A stretch of DNA of 64,000 bases from JBCCDY01 sp039030555 (GTDB taxonomy: Bacteria > Bacteroidota > Bacteroidia > Cytophagales > Cyclobacteriaceae): positions 186,001 through 250,000 of the forward strand of contig JBCCDY010000004.1 of NCBI GenBank assembly GCA_039030555.1. The letters run 5' to 3'. The translations under genes were made by a program, and so were the position numbers. The notes below the pieces were generated by a model that was given only the letters and a program-made list of their open reading frames with translations, made no database searches and was not told the origin of the DNA. Numbering within the stretch: the first letter of the stretch is position 1; each line of letters begins with the position of its first letter. Of the stretch, positions 1 to 8,485 are shown piece by piece.

Positions 1-1
1 C

Positions 2-1657
2 AACACGCCTTCATGGGGTAAATTCTTCATGGCAGTCCTGGGAATATATGAATGGAAAGGGTGCAACAGTTTAATGCCGGAGCTTTGGCTACTTCCTAAA
101 TGGGTGGGTATGCACCCATGGAGATACTGGTGCCATGCGAGAATGGTTTATTTGCCCATGTCCTACTGTTTCGGGAAAAAGGTAGTTGGAGAAATAACGC
201 CCCTGGTTAAAGAACTTCGGGAAGAGATTTACACGGAAAATTATGATAAGATTGATTGGGCTAAATCCAGAAATAAGATCTCAGAGCATGACCGCTTTAA
301 ACCTGCCCCAAAAGGCTTGAAAGTACTGCTATCGATTCTCAATTTTTATGAAAAGATAGCACTATCCTTCATTCGAAAGAAGTCCGTTTCCTTCGCGATA
401 GATTATGTAAATGCAGAAGATAAACAAACAAATTTCATAGACATTGGACCCGTCAACCAGATCATCAATTCGCTCTGTGTCTGGGACGCTTATGGAAAAG
501 ATTCTGAGCCGTTCAAAAAACATGTGGAGCGATGGGATGACTACCTCTGGCTTGCTGAAGATGGGATGAAAATGAACGGTTACAACGGCTCTCAACTGTG
601 GGACACAGCCTTTGCCGTTCAGGCGATGCATGAGAACAGGTCTGAAGTTCAAAATGAAGAAGCTTTACAAAAAGCGTATTCATACATTGATTATACCCAA
701 ATTAAAGATGAGGTAGAAGATCGTGAAAAATACTTCCGTCATGCTTCTGTGGGTGGGTGGCCGTTCTCTACTTTAGATCATGGGTGGCCGATTGCTGACT
801 GCACTGCTGAAGGATTAAAAGCTACGATATCCCTTCATGATCGTCATATTCCGGAACTAAACGACTTACCTAAAATCCCGGAAGAAAGGCTTAAGCAAGC
901 AGTTGATTTGATCCTTTCTTTTCAAAATAACGACGGCGGCTGGGCCACTTACGAGAATACCAGAGGCGGATCGTGGCTAGAGTATATGAATCCTTCCGAA
1001 GTATTCGGGAAAATTATGGTGGATTATTCCTGGGTAGAATGCACTTCGGCTTGCGTTACGGCACTTCTGGATTACTCTAAGACAAATCAATCTTACAGAA
1101 AAAAAGACATTGATAAAGCCGTAAATCACGGGATTGAATTCATCAAAAACCTTCAGCGCACCGACGGTAGCTGGGTTGGGAACTGGGGAGTGTGTTTTAC
1201 CTATGGGACGTGGTTTGCCATTGAGGCTCTGGTAAAATCCGGAGAACAGCAGTATGATTCAGAAACTGAAGCCAGTGATGCTATTAAAAGAGGATGTGAA
1301 TTTCTTGTAGCTCAACAGCATCCGGACGGGGGCTGGGGTGAATCATATCTTTCCTGTGTAAATGATCGTTATGAGGATGATGAAAAGTCTAACGTTGTGA
1401 ATACAAGCTGGACGCTGCTTTCACTAATGATGGCGAATTATCCGAACAAAGATGTGGTTGACCGAGGAATTGATTATCTAGTTGCAAAGCAGTATGAGAG
1501 CGGAGACTGGCCCCAGCAATCCATATCAGGAGTATTCAATCAGAATTGTATGATTACCTATACTGCTTATCGAAACATATTTCCCATTTGGGCTATAGGA
1601 AGATACACCAAGACGTACTGTAAAAAAATGAGGTACAGGGGAAATAGTAAGCATTAG
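2..1657 (+). CDS. Oxidosqualene cyclase (sterol/triterpenol synthase), 5' end outside window
   Basis: Cyclises 2,3-oxidosqualene to a tetra- or pentacyclic triterpenol. The reading frame is open to the left edge and the residues before the first ATG (29) already match the family (PSWGKF), so the start lies upstream; about 190 residues are missing from a usual 720-760. The catalytic motif is DCTAE (Asp at 797-799), the oxidosqualene type, not the DxDDTA of squalene-hopene cyclases. The second conserved cysteine is in VECTSAC. QW repeats appear as DGGWA, DGSWVGNWG and DGGWG, and the C-terminus has YRNIFPIWAIGR, as in lanosterol synthases. Product-determining positions carry Tyr (581-583), His (779-781) and Ile (791-793), the plant cycloartenol synthase set. 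It is followed 12 nt later by a prenyl synthase. Arborane-type triterpenols are an alternative product. Confidence 0.93.
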   Translation, partial: NTPSWGKFFMAVLGIYEWKGCNSLMPELWLLPKWVGMHPWRYWCHARMVYLPMSYCFGKKVVGEITPLVKELREEIYTENYDKIDWAKSRNKISEHDRFKPAPKGLKVLLSILNFYEKIALSFIRKKSVSFAIDYVNAEDKQTNFIDIGPVNQIINSLCVWDAYGKDSEPFKKHVERWDDYLWLAEDGMKMNGYNGSQLWDTAFAVQAMHENRSEVQNEEALQKAYSYIDYTQIKDEVEDREKYFRHASVGGWPFSTLDHGWPIADCTAEGLKATISLHDRHIPELNDLPKIPEERLKQAVDLILSFQNNDGGWATYENTRGGSWLEYMNPSEVFGKIMVDYSWVECTSACVTALLDYSKTNQSYRKKDIDKAVNHGIEFIKNLQRTDGSWVGNWGVCFTYGTWFAIEALVKSGEQQYDSETEASDAIKRGCEFLVAQQHPDGGWGESYLSCVNDRYEDDEKSNVVNTSWTLLSLMMANYPNKDVVDRGIDYLVAKQYESGDWPQQSISGVFNQNCMITYTAYRNIFPIWAIGRYTKTYCKKMRYRGNSKH

Positions 1658-1669
1658 AATTTAAAGAAA

Positions 1670-2656
1670 ATGAACTTGGAAACGACCCATATTTATAACA
1701 CATCGGAATTACTGGAGCTTTATGATAAAGCCTTCGATGGCATTCAGTTCAGTGAGCAGAATGACCAGACCTACAGGGCAGTATATTATTTTCTATCACT
1801 GAAAGGAAAACGTATTCGTCCTTTGTTGCTAATGCATGCCAACCAGATGTTTGGAGGGGATGTGGAGCAGACCCTCTCGCCAGCTTTTGGAGTAGAGTTA
1901 TTTCACAACTTCACGCTCGTCCATGACGACATTATGGATGAAGCTGATATCCGAAGAGGATTTCCGACGGTACACAAAAAATTCAACGAAGGAACCGCCA
2001 TACTGGCAGGTGACCTTATGTTTATTCTTTCCTATAAATTCCTTTCGGGTGTAGATACTGATATCCTGAGAGATTCTTTCGAACTTTTTAATTCTACGGC
2101 CACTCAGATCATCGAGGGTCAGCAGATGGATGGTGATTTCGAAAACCGATTGGAGGTCGAAGAGGAAGAGTACATTAAAATGATTGAGTTTAAGACTTCC
2201 GTTCTACTCGCTGCCAGTCTCAAACTCGGGGCAAAGCTGGCAAGGGCTTCAGAGCAAAATCAGGAATTGATTTATGAATTCGGTAGAAATCTAGGGCTTG
2301 CTTTCCAGATCAAAGACGACTGGCTCGATGTATATGGGGATGCCAAGCTTGGCAAAAGAATAGGTGGCGATATTGTACAGAACAAAAAAACCTACCTTTA
2401 CATTAAGGCTCTTAAAAAAGCTAATGAAGACCAGAAAAAGCAGTTGGTAGCGCTTCAGAATGAATCTGATGAAAACCTCAAAATAGAAAAGACGATTCAG
2501 ATTTATAATGAATTAAACATTAATAAAGACGCTGAAGAACTGATGAATGGGTTTTATGCCAAAGCGATCGACTGTTTTGAGCAAATTGATCTGATTGAAA
2601 GTCAGAAAGTTGCTTTAAGAAATTTTTCAGAGAAGATTTATAATAGAGATTATTAA
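1670..2656 (+). CDS. Polyprenyl (farnesyl/geranylgeranyl) diphosphate synthase
   Basis: A trans-isoprenyl diphosphate synthase that condenses IPP with allylic diphosphates. The first aspartate-rich motif is DDIMD in LVHDDIMDEADIRRG and the second is DDWLD in QIKDDWLD; the GKRIRP substrate-binding segment is near residue 46. The residue five before the first motif is Phe and the one four before is Thr, a pattern associated with short products (C15-C20), but product length cannot be settled from this. 328 aa is normal for the family. It sits 12 nt after the cyclase gene and 2 nt before idi, so co-transcription is very likely and supply of squalene precursor is the obvious role. Confidence 0.92.
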   Translation: MNLETTHIYNTSELLELYDKAFDGIQFSEQNDQTYRAVYYFLSLKGKRIRPLLLMHANQMFGGDVEQTLSPAFGVELFHNFTLVHDDIMDEADIRRGFPTVHKKFNEGTAILAGDLMFILSYKFLSGVDTDILRDSFELFNSTATQIIEGQQMDGDFENRLEVEEEEYIKMIEFKTSVLLAASLKLGAKLARASEQNQELIYEFGRNLGLAFQIKDDWLDVYGDAKLGKRIGGDIVQNKKTYLYIKALKKANEDQKKQLVALQNESDENLKIEKTIQIYNELNINKDAEELMNGFYAKAIDCFEQIDLIESQKVALRNFSEKIYNRDY

Positions 2657-2658
2657 GA

Positions 2659-3192
2659 TTGATGAACGGGAATTTAATACTGGTTGACGAGCAGGACAGG
2701 GAAATTGGTGAAGGTGAAAAGATGGATGTACATCGGAAAGGGCAACTTCATCGTGCATTCTCTATTTTCGTTCTGAATGATCAAAATGAATTACTGATCC
2801 AGAGAAGGGCCAAAGTGAAGTATCACTCCGGAGGACTTTGGGGAAATACGTGTTGCAGTCACCCAATAAAAGGAGAACGACAGGAAGTAACCGTACACCG
2901 CAGGCTCAGAGAAGAGATGGGGTTTGACTGTGATCTTAAAGAAGTATTCAGCTTCATTTACAGGGCTGATCTGGATAAAGGATTGGTAGAACACGAATAT
3001 GATTATGTTTATTTCGGACGATTCAATGGCACGCCTGTTCCGAATCCTGAAGAAGTCGACGAGTACAAATGGATTGCTTTAGACAAACTGGATCATGAAC
3101 TGGAGGCTAATCCGGATGAATATGTTTACTGGATCAAACCGGCTTTTAAAGAGTTTTATAAGAGGTTTTCAGAGAATTCTATTCCTGTTTAG
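2659..3192 (+). CDS. idi: Isopentenyl-diphosphate delta-isomerase, type I
   Basis: Interconverts IPP and DMAPP, the starter for prenyl synthases. This is a NUDIX-fold type I enzyme: GNTCCSHP carries the active-site Cys and a metal-ligand His, and the degenerate Nudix box is RRLREEMGFD, with a further acidic active-site segment at EHEYDYV. Length 177 aa is typical. The ORF opens MMNGN; the second Met at 2662 is an equally possible start. It begins 2 nt after the polyprenyl synthase, making the last gene of an isoprenoid/triterpenoid operon with the oxidosqualene cyclase. Confidence 0.95.
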   Translation: MMNGNLILVDEQDREIGEGEKMDVHRKGQLHRAFSIFVLNDQNELLIQRRAKVKYHSGGLWGNTCCSHPIKGERQEVTVHRRLREEMGFDCDLKEVFSFIYRADLDKGLVEHEYDYVYFGRFNGTPVPNPEEVDEYKWIALDKLDHELEANPDEYVYWIKPAFKEFYKRFSENSIPV

Positions 3193-3530
3193 ACATATTT
3201 TGTTCGATTGATAAAGTTCATTAGAAACGTCATTATCTGACTTCTAGTGATATCTGCTGCTAAAAAATCTATTGCTTCTCGAGCTCTTCAGCTTATTAGG
3301 AGCGTCATTCCACGACTTGTTCGGGGAATCTTATTAATGAGAAGCGTTCAGAATGAAGTATCTGGGTAACCAGAAACCTCATGTACATTTGATAATAGAT
3401 TCCCCGGTCTCGTACCTCGCCGTAAAATGATATTAAGAATGGGCCTCTGCGCTAATTCAAGGCTTTCGTCGGATAATCCGTTTTCTGATAATCATCAAAT
3501 TGATTTATATTCAATAAAACTCTAAATCAA
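3193..3530. repeat. Intergenic stretch with an imperfect inverted-repeat element
   Basis: No gene is seen in these 338 nt. The segment about 3299-3438 forms an imperfect inverted repeat: GGGGAATCT at 3323-3331 is matched by AGATTCCCC at 3397-3405, with outer CGTCATT-like and AATGAT-like ends. It resembles the interspersed CGTCATTCC-type repeats I recall from marine Bacteroidetes, but is degenerate. The last part probably holds the promoter of the DoxX-like gene. Confidence 0.5.
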
Positions 3531-3920
3531 ATGCCAAGCCTACACGACCCTCAAATAAGTACTGCTCGAAAAATTACTGGCTACGTACTTTCTATTCTAC
3601 CCTCCGCTATGCTCATTTTCAGTGGAGTGATGAAGCTGATCGAAGGAGATTTTATGGTGCAGGCCATGTCGGGCTTGAAATTGCTTCCTGTTATGCAATT
3701 CATTGGTCTTCTGGAAATTGTAATCGTGATTCTGTACTGGATTCCTAAAACGATGAATCTGGGCTTCTTTTTATTCTGTTCTTATGCTGGTGGAATTATT
3801 ACTGCGGAATTGATCTCCACAGGTGGAGAAGGCTTACCCATCCCGGGGATTCCTCTGGCTATCTTTCTTTATTTCGGTACTTTCTTGAGGAAAAAAGGAT
3901 TGAGTGGGTTGGGGGTTTAA
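3531..3920 (+). CDS. DoxX-like family membrane protein
   Basis: A 129-aa inner-membrane protein with about four hydrophobic segments (near residues 15-35, 50-68, 74-92 and 104-120). The SGVMKLIEG segment after the first helix and the LLEI-to-WIPKT stretch are typical of the DoxX-like family seen throughout Bacteroidetes. The biochemical role of the family is poorly defined. It stands alone on the plus strand, convergent with the ackA operon, 34 nt from the end of the next gene. Confidence 0.75.
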   Translation: MPSLHDPQISTARKITGYVLSILPSAMLIFSGVMKLIEGDFMVQAMSGLKLLPVMQFIGLLEIVIVILYWIPKTMNLGFFLFCSYAGGIITAELISTGGEGLPIPGIPLAIFLYFGTFLRKKGLSGLGV

Positions 3921-3954
3921 CTCTAACCCATGGTTAATGCTATCTTCAAGCAGG

Positions 3955-4218
3955 CTATCCCCAAGATGCAATACCCCTAACATTATGAGTAGGAATGAAA
4001 ATATAATAACGACCGTCTTCCTGCAGCCTGTAATAAGGTGAGCGTTTTGCAGACCTTATGTCATTAAGTACGTTAATCACAACTTGAGGAAGTCTGAACT
4101 CTTTCTCCCCCGGACGCCCCACATAAAGATCTTCACTGACCTTCCAAAAATGGACATCAATCGGTTCAAAATGCAGATGATCAGACCCTGTTAAAACAAT
4201 TGGTTTTTTCTCATTCAT
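3955..4218 (-). CDS. Small conserved-looking protein translationally coupled to ackA
   Basis: An 87-aa soluble protein of unknown family. It starts inside the last codons of ackA (8-nt overlap), so it is very probably the third gene of a pta-ackA transcription unit. The sequence is rich in aromatic and charged residues (HFEPIDVHFW, RSPYYRLQEDGRYYIFIP) with no signal peptide or membrane segment. The overlap argues it is a real gene. A part in acetate metabolism or its control is inferred only from position. Confidence 0.6.
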   Translation of the reverse strand: MNEKKPIVLTGSDHLHFEPIDVHFWKVSEDLYVGRPGEKEFRLPQVVINVLNDIRSAKRSPYYRLQEDGRYYIFIPTHNVRGIASWG

Positions 4219-5425
4219 AGTTTTCTCCCACCAAAACCTTCGTCTGCCTTGCTATTTCCAGTTCTTCATTAGTCGGAACAACGAGTATCTTCACCTTTGA
4301 ATCGTTAGTCTGAAGTTCTCTTAATCCTTTTTCATCAGATTCATTCTTTTCAGTATCCATTTCTATTCCAAGGACTTTTAGATCACTTGTGATTAACTCA
4401 CGAATAACAGCACTGTTCTCACCGATTCCTGCAGTAAAAACGATAGCATCCAATTTTCCCAAAGCAGCAGCATAAGCCCCAATGAATTTTTTGATCCGGT
4501 AAGCAAACATATCCAAACCAAGTTTAGCCTGCTCATCTCCGCTTTCCATTTTCTTTAGAATATCACGCATATCGTTCGATCCGGTAATGCCTTTTAACCC
4601 ACTTTCTTTATTCAGCATTTTATCGATTTCCTGAATAGGCATTTCTGCCTTGGCTTCCAGAAAAAATGGTATCGAAGGGTCTATATCACCGCTTCGTGTA
4701 CCCATCATGAGTCCGGCTAAAGGACTTAATCCCATGGAAGTATCGATGCATTTTCCCCCTTTAATAGCCGCCATGCTGCAGCCATTCCCAAGATGGATGG
4801 TAATAATAGCTGAGTTTTCACCGGGGCTAGCCAAATGTTCCAGTGCTTCCCGGCTCACATATTTGTGCGAAGTCCCATGAAAGCCGTAAGCACGAATGTT
4901 ATGCTTTTCGTAAAGCTCATTCGGAATGGGATAACGATGTGCTTTGGCTGGAGTCGTCTGATGAAATGCAGTATCAAAAACAGCCACCTGTTTTGCGTTT
5001 GGAAAAACTTCTTCGGCCACTTCAATTCCCTGAATGTTGGCTGGATTGTGTAACGGAGCCAGCGGAATAAGTGATTTAACTGTTCTCTTCACTTCATCGG
5101 TAATAACAACTGTCTCATGAAAGGCCTCGCCCCCATGAACCACCCGGTGGCCAACCGCTGCAATTTCATCCTTGTTTTCAACCGCCCCGGATGATTTACT
5201 AGTAATTATTTTAGCGATCTCCTTCAGCCCTTTTTTATGGTCGGGGATGGTGATTTCCTGAGTAGTTTTTCGCTCTCCGTCCTCTCTGTAAAGTACATGG
5301 TTTATAGAAGAACTGCTCTCTCCGATACGTTCAATCAGGCCTTTTGTCAGTACTTTCTCTCCCTCCATATCAAACAATTCGTATTTGATGGATGAACTGC
5401 CAGAGTTGATTACTAATATTTTCAT
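4211..5425 (-). CDS. ackA: Acetate kinase
   Basis: Converts acetyl phosphate and ADP to acetate and ATP. Family hallmarks: N-terminal MKILVINSGSSSIKYELFD (phosphate-binding), VGHRVVHGGE, AFHGTSH-like GFHGTSHKYVS, HLGNGCS, and the C-terminal GIGENS adenosine motif. 404 aa is a normal length. Its ATG overlaps the pta stop by 4 nt, giving coupled translation, and the 87-aa ORF overlaps its own stop. Together with pta it forms the overflow/acetate activation pathway. Confidence 0.97.
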   Translation of the reverse strand: MKILVINSGSSSIKYELFDMEGEKVLTKGLIERIGESSSSINHVLYREDGERKTTQEITIPDHKKGLKEIAKIITSKSSGAVENKDEIAAVGHRVVHGGEAFHETVVITDEVKRTVKSLIPLAPLHNPANIQGIEVAEEVFPNAKQVAVFDTAFHQTTPAKAHRYPIPNELYEKHNIRAYGFHGTSHKYVSREALEHLASPGENSAIITIHLGNGCSMAAIKGGKCIDTSMGLSPLAGLMMGTRSGDIDPSIPFFLEAKAEMPIQEIDKMLNKESGLKGITGSNDMRDILKKMESGDEQAKLGLDMFAYRIKKFIGAYAAALGKLDAIVFTAGIGENSAVIRELITSDLKVLGIEMDTEKNESDEKGLRELQTNDSKVKILVVPTNEELEIARQTKVLVGENYE

Positions 5426-7527
5426 TTCGACTCGTTTTGTGCCTGAATGGCCGTAATTACAACTGTATTTACAATATCGACAATTGTACAGCCGCGACTA
5501 AGGTCATTAACCGGTTTATTTAAACCTTGAAGAACCGGACCAATAGCAATCGCCCCGGTTTCACGCTGAACGGCTTTGTAAGTATTATTCCCCGTATTAA
5601 GATCGGGAAAGATTAAAACTGAAGCCTGACCTGCCACTTCGGAGCCTGGCATTTTCTTCTGCCCGACAGACATATCTACAGCAGCATCATACTGAATAGG
5701 GCCTTCAATTTTAAGGTCAGGTCGTTTTTCCTTAGCGATCTGGGTGGCTGTCCTCACTTTTTCAACCTCCTCTCCTTTCCCGGATGCTCCAGAAGAATAG
5801 GAAAGCATGGCTACTTTAGGTTCAATATTGAAAGCCAGACTGGTTTCTGCTGAAGCCGATGCAATTTCTGACAGCTGTTCAGCATTAGGATTCGGATTTA
5901 CTGCACAGTCGCCATAAACCAGTACCCGATCTTCCAAAGCCATGAAAAATACCGAAGAAACCACTGAGAGTCCGGGTTTGGTTTTGATCAACTGAAGGGC
6001 AGGGCGAATGGTATGCTGAGTCGTATGGGCTGCTCCGGAAACCATTCCATCGGCATCACCCATTAAAACCATCATGGTTCCGAAGTAGGAAACATCGTTC
6101 ATCAAATCCTTAGCCATATCGGTGTTAACACCTTTATGCTTTCGACGTTCAAAGAGTTCTAAAACATAATCTGAGTACTTGGAACTTTTAGCAGGTTCTA
6201 TGATCTCTACCTGCTCAGGATCAAGTCGCAAACCCAGTTTTGAAATATCATTTCTGATTTGGGTCTCATCTCCAAGAATGACCAGGTCCACCAGTCCTCG
6301 TGCTGCTATGATTTCTGCAGCTTTCAGGATACGCTCATCTTCACCTTCAGGTAATACGATCTTCTTTTTATCGGATTTTGCCTTCTGCACCAGATTATAT
6401 TCGAACATTTTCGGTGTGATCCCTTTGGATTCGACCACTCTGAGCTGTTCTTCCAGATGAGGGATATCCACATATTTTTCAAATAGATCCAGGCTCAGAT
6501 TGATTTTATCAATATTTTCCGGTTTTACATAAGAATTCATTTTACCTAGGGCACTAGCGGTTTCAAACGTATTGGTTTCTACCGAAAGCATGGGCAATGG
6601 ATCGCTCAGCCCATCCAGAAGTTTTCTGATGGACTTGGCCGGTTTGAGCCCTGTTGAAAGCAGTATCCCGGCAAGTGAAGGATAATTTTGTGACTGATGT
6701 GCCTGCAGGGCAGTCATAATGATATCCCCTCGATCACCTGGAGTAATCACGAGGCAGTTCTCTCTAACACGTTCCAGGTAATGTTGTGGCTGCATCGCTG
6801 CAATAGAATAATCGTAAGCAAGGCGATTCAGCTGAGTATGTCCATAAATTACTTTAGCGTTTAGTTCCTCAGCAATTTCACGAAGTGTGGGGCTTTTTAA
6901 AATTTCATTTTCAGGAATCAGATCGATAGAGCCTACACTGCTGGAAAGCTTATCATTCAACAGTTTTTTAAAGTCTTTCAGGATTGATTTTCTGGTTCGG
7001 TTTACAATCACCTTAATCACCTGACACCCTCTTTCTTTCAGTGAATCAACAAGAATCTGAATTGGATTATCAAGAACTTCCAGATCTACTTTATGATCTG
7101 CCCTGCCAACTACAATTACCGGAGACCCTAAATTTCGTGCGATCTCGATATTGATATTGAATTCAAAGGCTGCACTGTGGGTCTCATAATCCGTTCCTTC
7201 AATTAATACGAAATCATATTTACTTTCGAGCGCTTTGTATTTCTCAATGATCGCATCGATGATTTCATCATGCTTACCCCGACTTTCCAGTTCGCTTGCT
7301 TCTTCTTCATTGAACACATAAGACTCCTCGTAAGACTGTGAAAGCTGGAAATGAGTCAGAATCAAGTTGAGGTCTTTATCCTGTTTTCCTGATTCTCTCT
7401 TGGCTATGATGGGCCTGAAAATGGCTACTTTTTGTGTTTTCCGGAGGATTGTTTCCATCACACCGAGCGTAACCAGGGATTTCCCACAATGGGCTTCTGA
7501 AGTAGTGATATATAAGGAATGGAGCAT
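5422..7527 (-). CDS. pta: Phosphate acetyltransferase, long form with N-terminal BioD-like domain
   Basis: Interconverts acetyl-CoA and acetyl phosphate. The 701-aa architecture is the long, three-domain Pta: an N-terminal BioD/P-loop-like domain (residues about 2-200, TSEAHCGKS loop), a DRTGG domain (about 215-330) and the catalytic PTA domain (about 370-695, with LPEGEDERILKAAE, GAAHTT and the C-terminal LNKPVNDLSRG). The extra domains are regulatory in enterobacterial Pta; that function is not shown here. The gene heads the pta-ackA-87 aa unit. Confidence 0.96.
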   Translation of the reverse strand: MLHSLYITTSEAHCGKSLVTLGVMETILRKTQKVAIFRPIIAKRESGKQDKDLNLILTHFQLSQSYEESYVFNEEEASELESRGKHDEIIDAIIEKYKALESKYDFVLIEGTDYETHSAAFEFNINIEIARNLGSPVIVVGRADHKVDLEVLDNPIQILVDSLKERGCQVIKVIVNRTRKSILKDFKKLLNDKLSSSVGSIDLIPENEILKSPTLREIAEELNAKVIYGHTQLNRLAYDYSIAAMQPQHYLERVRENCLVITPGDRGDIIMTALQAHQSQNYPSLAGILLSTGLKPAKSIRKLLDGLSDPLPMLSVETNTFETASALGKMNSYVKPENIDKINLSLDLFEKYVDIPHLEEQLRVVESKGITPKMFEYNLVQKAKSDKKKIVLPEGEDERILKAAEIIAARGLVDLVILGDETQIRNDISKLGLRLDPEQVEIIEPAKSSKYSDYVLELFERRKHKGVNTDMAKDLMNDVSYFGTMMVLMGDADGMVSGAAHTTQHTIRPALQLIKTKPGLSVVSSVFFMALEDRVLVYGDCAVNPNPNAEQLSEIASASAETSLAFNIEPKVAMLSYSSGASGKGEEVEKVRTATQIAKEKRPDLKIEGPIQYDAAVDMSVGQKKMPGSEVAGQASVLIFPDLNTGNNTYKAVQRETGAIAIGPVLQGLNKPVNDLSRGCTIVDIVNTVVITAIQAQNESK

Positions 7528-7689
7528 TCGAGATTTATGAATCGTTTATGGAAAGTAGGAAGCAAAGCACTCTGCTCAAAGAGAATGGATGTTAAGTTTG
7601 GTTTAAGAGCGCGGTTTTATCCTGGAATTATGGTCGTTATATATAGAAAACTAGCTCTTCGGAATTTGAAATTCGGAAGTAGTATCATA

Positions 7690-7702
7690 GGATTTTCAAT
7701 CC
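7690..7702 (+). repeat. REP-like palindrome, downstream of RAYT
   Basis: GGATT-TTC-AATCC, a perfect 5-bp stem with a 3-nt loop, in the context TCATAGGATTTTCAATCCG. A second small palindrome GAATT-TGA-AATTC lies at 7662-7674. The first is matched in inverted orientation by a similar sequence at 8263-8275, on the other side of the transposase gene, as expected of REP pairs mobilised by RAYT enzymes. Confidence 0.55.
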
Positions 7703-7707
7703 GATAT

Positions 7708-8238
7708 CTATCCAAAATAGCTTAGCTCTAAAGCTCCTTGTCTTACTCCATGAAAATCACCTGCGCTACTCAGTAAGTATTCTTCCTCTTTTTCAACTAT
7801 TCCTGCCCTCACAGGATTCAAATGAATATAATCAACTTTAGAATTATAAAATTCTAGTGATAATATCTCTTCCCCATGATAACCCTCTTTCCAAAACCAA
7901 ATTTTATCCTTATAATTTAATAATATTGTAAGCCACTCTTTTCTACTTTCTGATCCATTTTGCTCAATTGCTTTGTAAATTTTCTTGGAAGTATATTTTT
8001 TGAAATCACGAATGACATCGCTTAGATTTTCATTTTTTGCTCTTACAATTAAATGACAGTGATTACTCATGATCACCCATGAATATATTTCCAATCCTTT
8101 GTGTTTTTGGCAGTGTTCAAGACTTTCTAACAAAATATCCGCATAGTTCTTTCTGGTAAACACATCAACCCACTGATGCACTGAAAATGTTACAAAATGT
8201 ACAGCTCCCTGATCCCTAATGGTATATGAATGGCCCAT
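7708..8238 (-). CDS. REP-associated tyrosine transposase (RAYT, Y1/IS200-like HUH enzyme)
   Basis: A 176-aa single-strand HUH nuclease of the Y1 transposase/RAYT family. The HUH motif is HCH in IMSNHCHLIV (near residue 62) and the likely catalytic Tyr is in KVDYIHLNPVRAG (near residue 138). The WFWKEGYHGEEI stretch is typical of the Bacteroidetes branch. All key residues are present, so the gene looks intact. Inverted palindromes flank it, consistent with domesticated RAYT/REP systems rather than an autonomous insertion sequence. Codons and AT content resemble its surroundings. Confidence 0.88.
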   Translation of the reverse strand: MGHSYTIRDQGAVHFVTFSVHQWVDVFTRKNYADILLESLEHCQKHKGLEIYSWVIMSNHCHLIVRAKNENLSDVIRDFKKYTSKKIYKAIEQNGSESRKEWLTILLNYKDKIWFWKEGYHGEEILSLEFYNSKVDYIHLNPVRAGIVEKEEEYLLSSAGDFHGVRQGALELSYFG

Positions 8239-8262
8239 AAATGAAAGTAACTGTTAAAGAGC

Positions 8263-8275
8263 GGATTAAAAATCC
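8263..8275 (-). repeat. REP-like palindrome, upstream of RAYT
   Basis: GGATT-AAA-AATCC on the plus strand; on the minus strand the context TATCGTAGGATTTTTAATCCG matches TATCATAGGATTTTCAATCCG at 7683-7703. The two copies therefore face each other across the transposase gene. The rest of the gap to 8440 holds no gene I can recognise. Confidence 0.55.
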
Positions 8276-8444
8276 TACGATAACAGTTCGACATTATAAA
8301 TATCAAACAGCCACAGTCCTCACCAACCTAAGTAAGGTATTCGTGACTCCTGAGGACCTGCCTTTATCGGTAGACAAGCACAACACACGGCTATTTGAGA
8401 CTTAACTTAACGGCATTAATCAAATATATGAGTGATAAGCATAA

Positions 8445-8480
8445 ACTAATTTTTTTAGTATAAACTAAATATATTAGTTT
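8445..8480 (+). promoter_or_regulatory. Two tandem ACTAA-N5-TTAGT palindromes before dinB
   Basis: ACTAA (8445-8449) and TTAGT (8455-8459) form one inverted repeat. AAACTAA (8462-8468) and TTAGTTT (8474-8480) form a second, larger one with the same 5-nt spacer. Their centres are 19 bp apart, about two helix turns, on the same DNA face, and the second ends 5 nt before the dinB ATG. The geometry is that of a repressor operator controlling the dinB-dnaE unit; the regulator is not in the window. Confidence 0.65.
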
Positions 8481-8485
8481 TATAT

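Noticed and set aside
2..1657. Squalene-hopene cyclase
   Set aside because: The DxDDTA motif is absent; the motif is DCTAE, with lanosterol-synthase-type flanks.
7519..7725. 68-aa plus-strand open frame between pta and the RAYT
   Set aside because: It starts inside the pta gene on the other strand, has a basic, featureless composition, and overlaps the REP-like palindromes.
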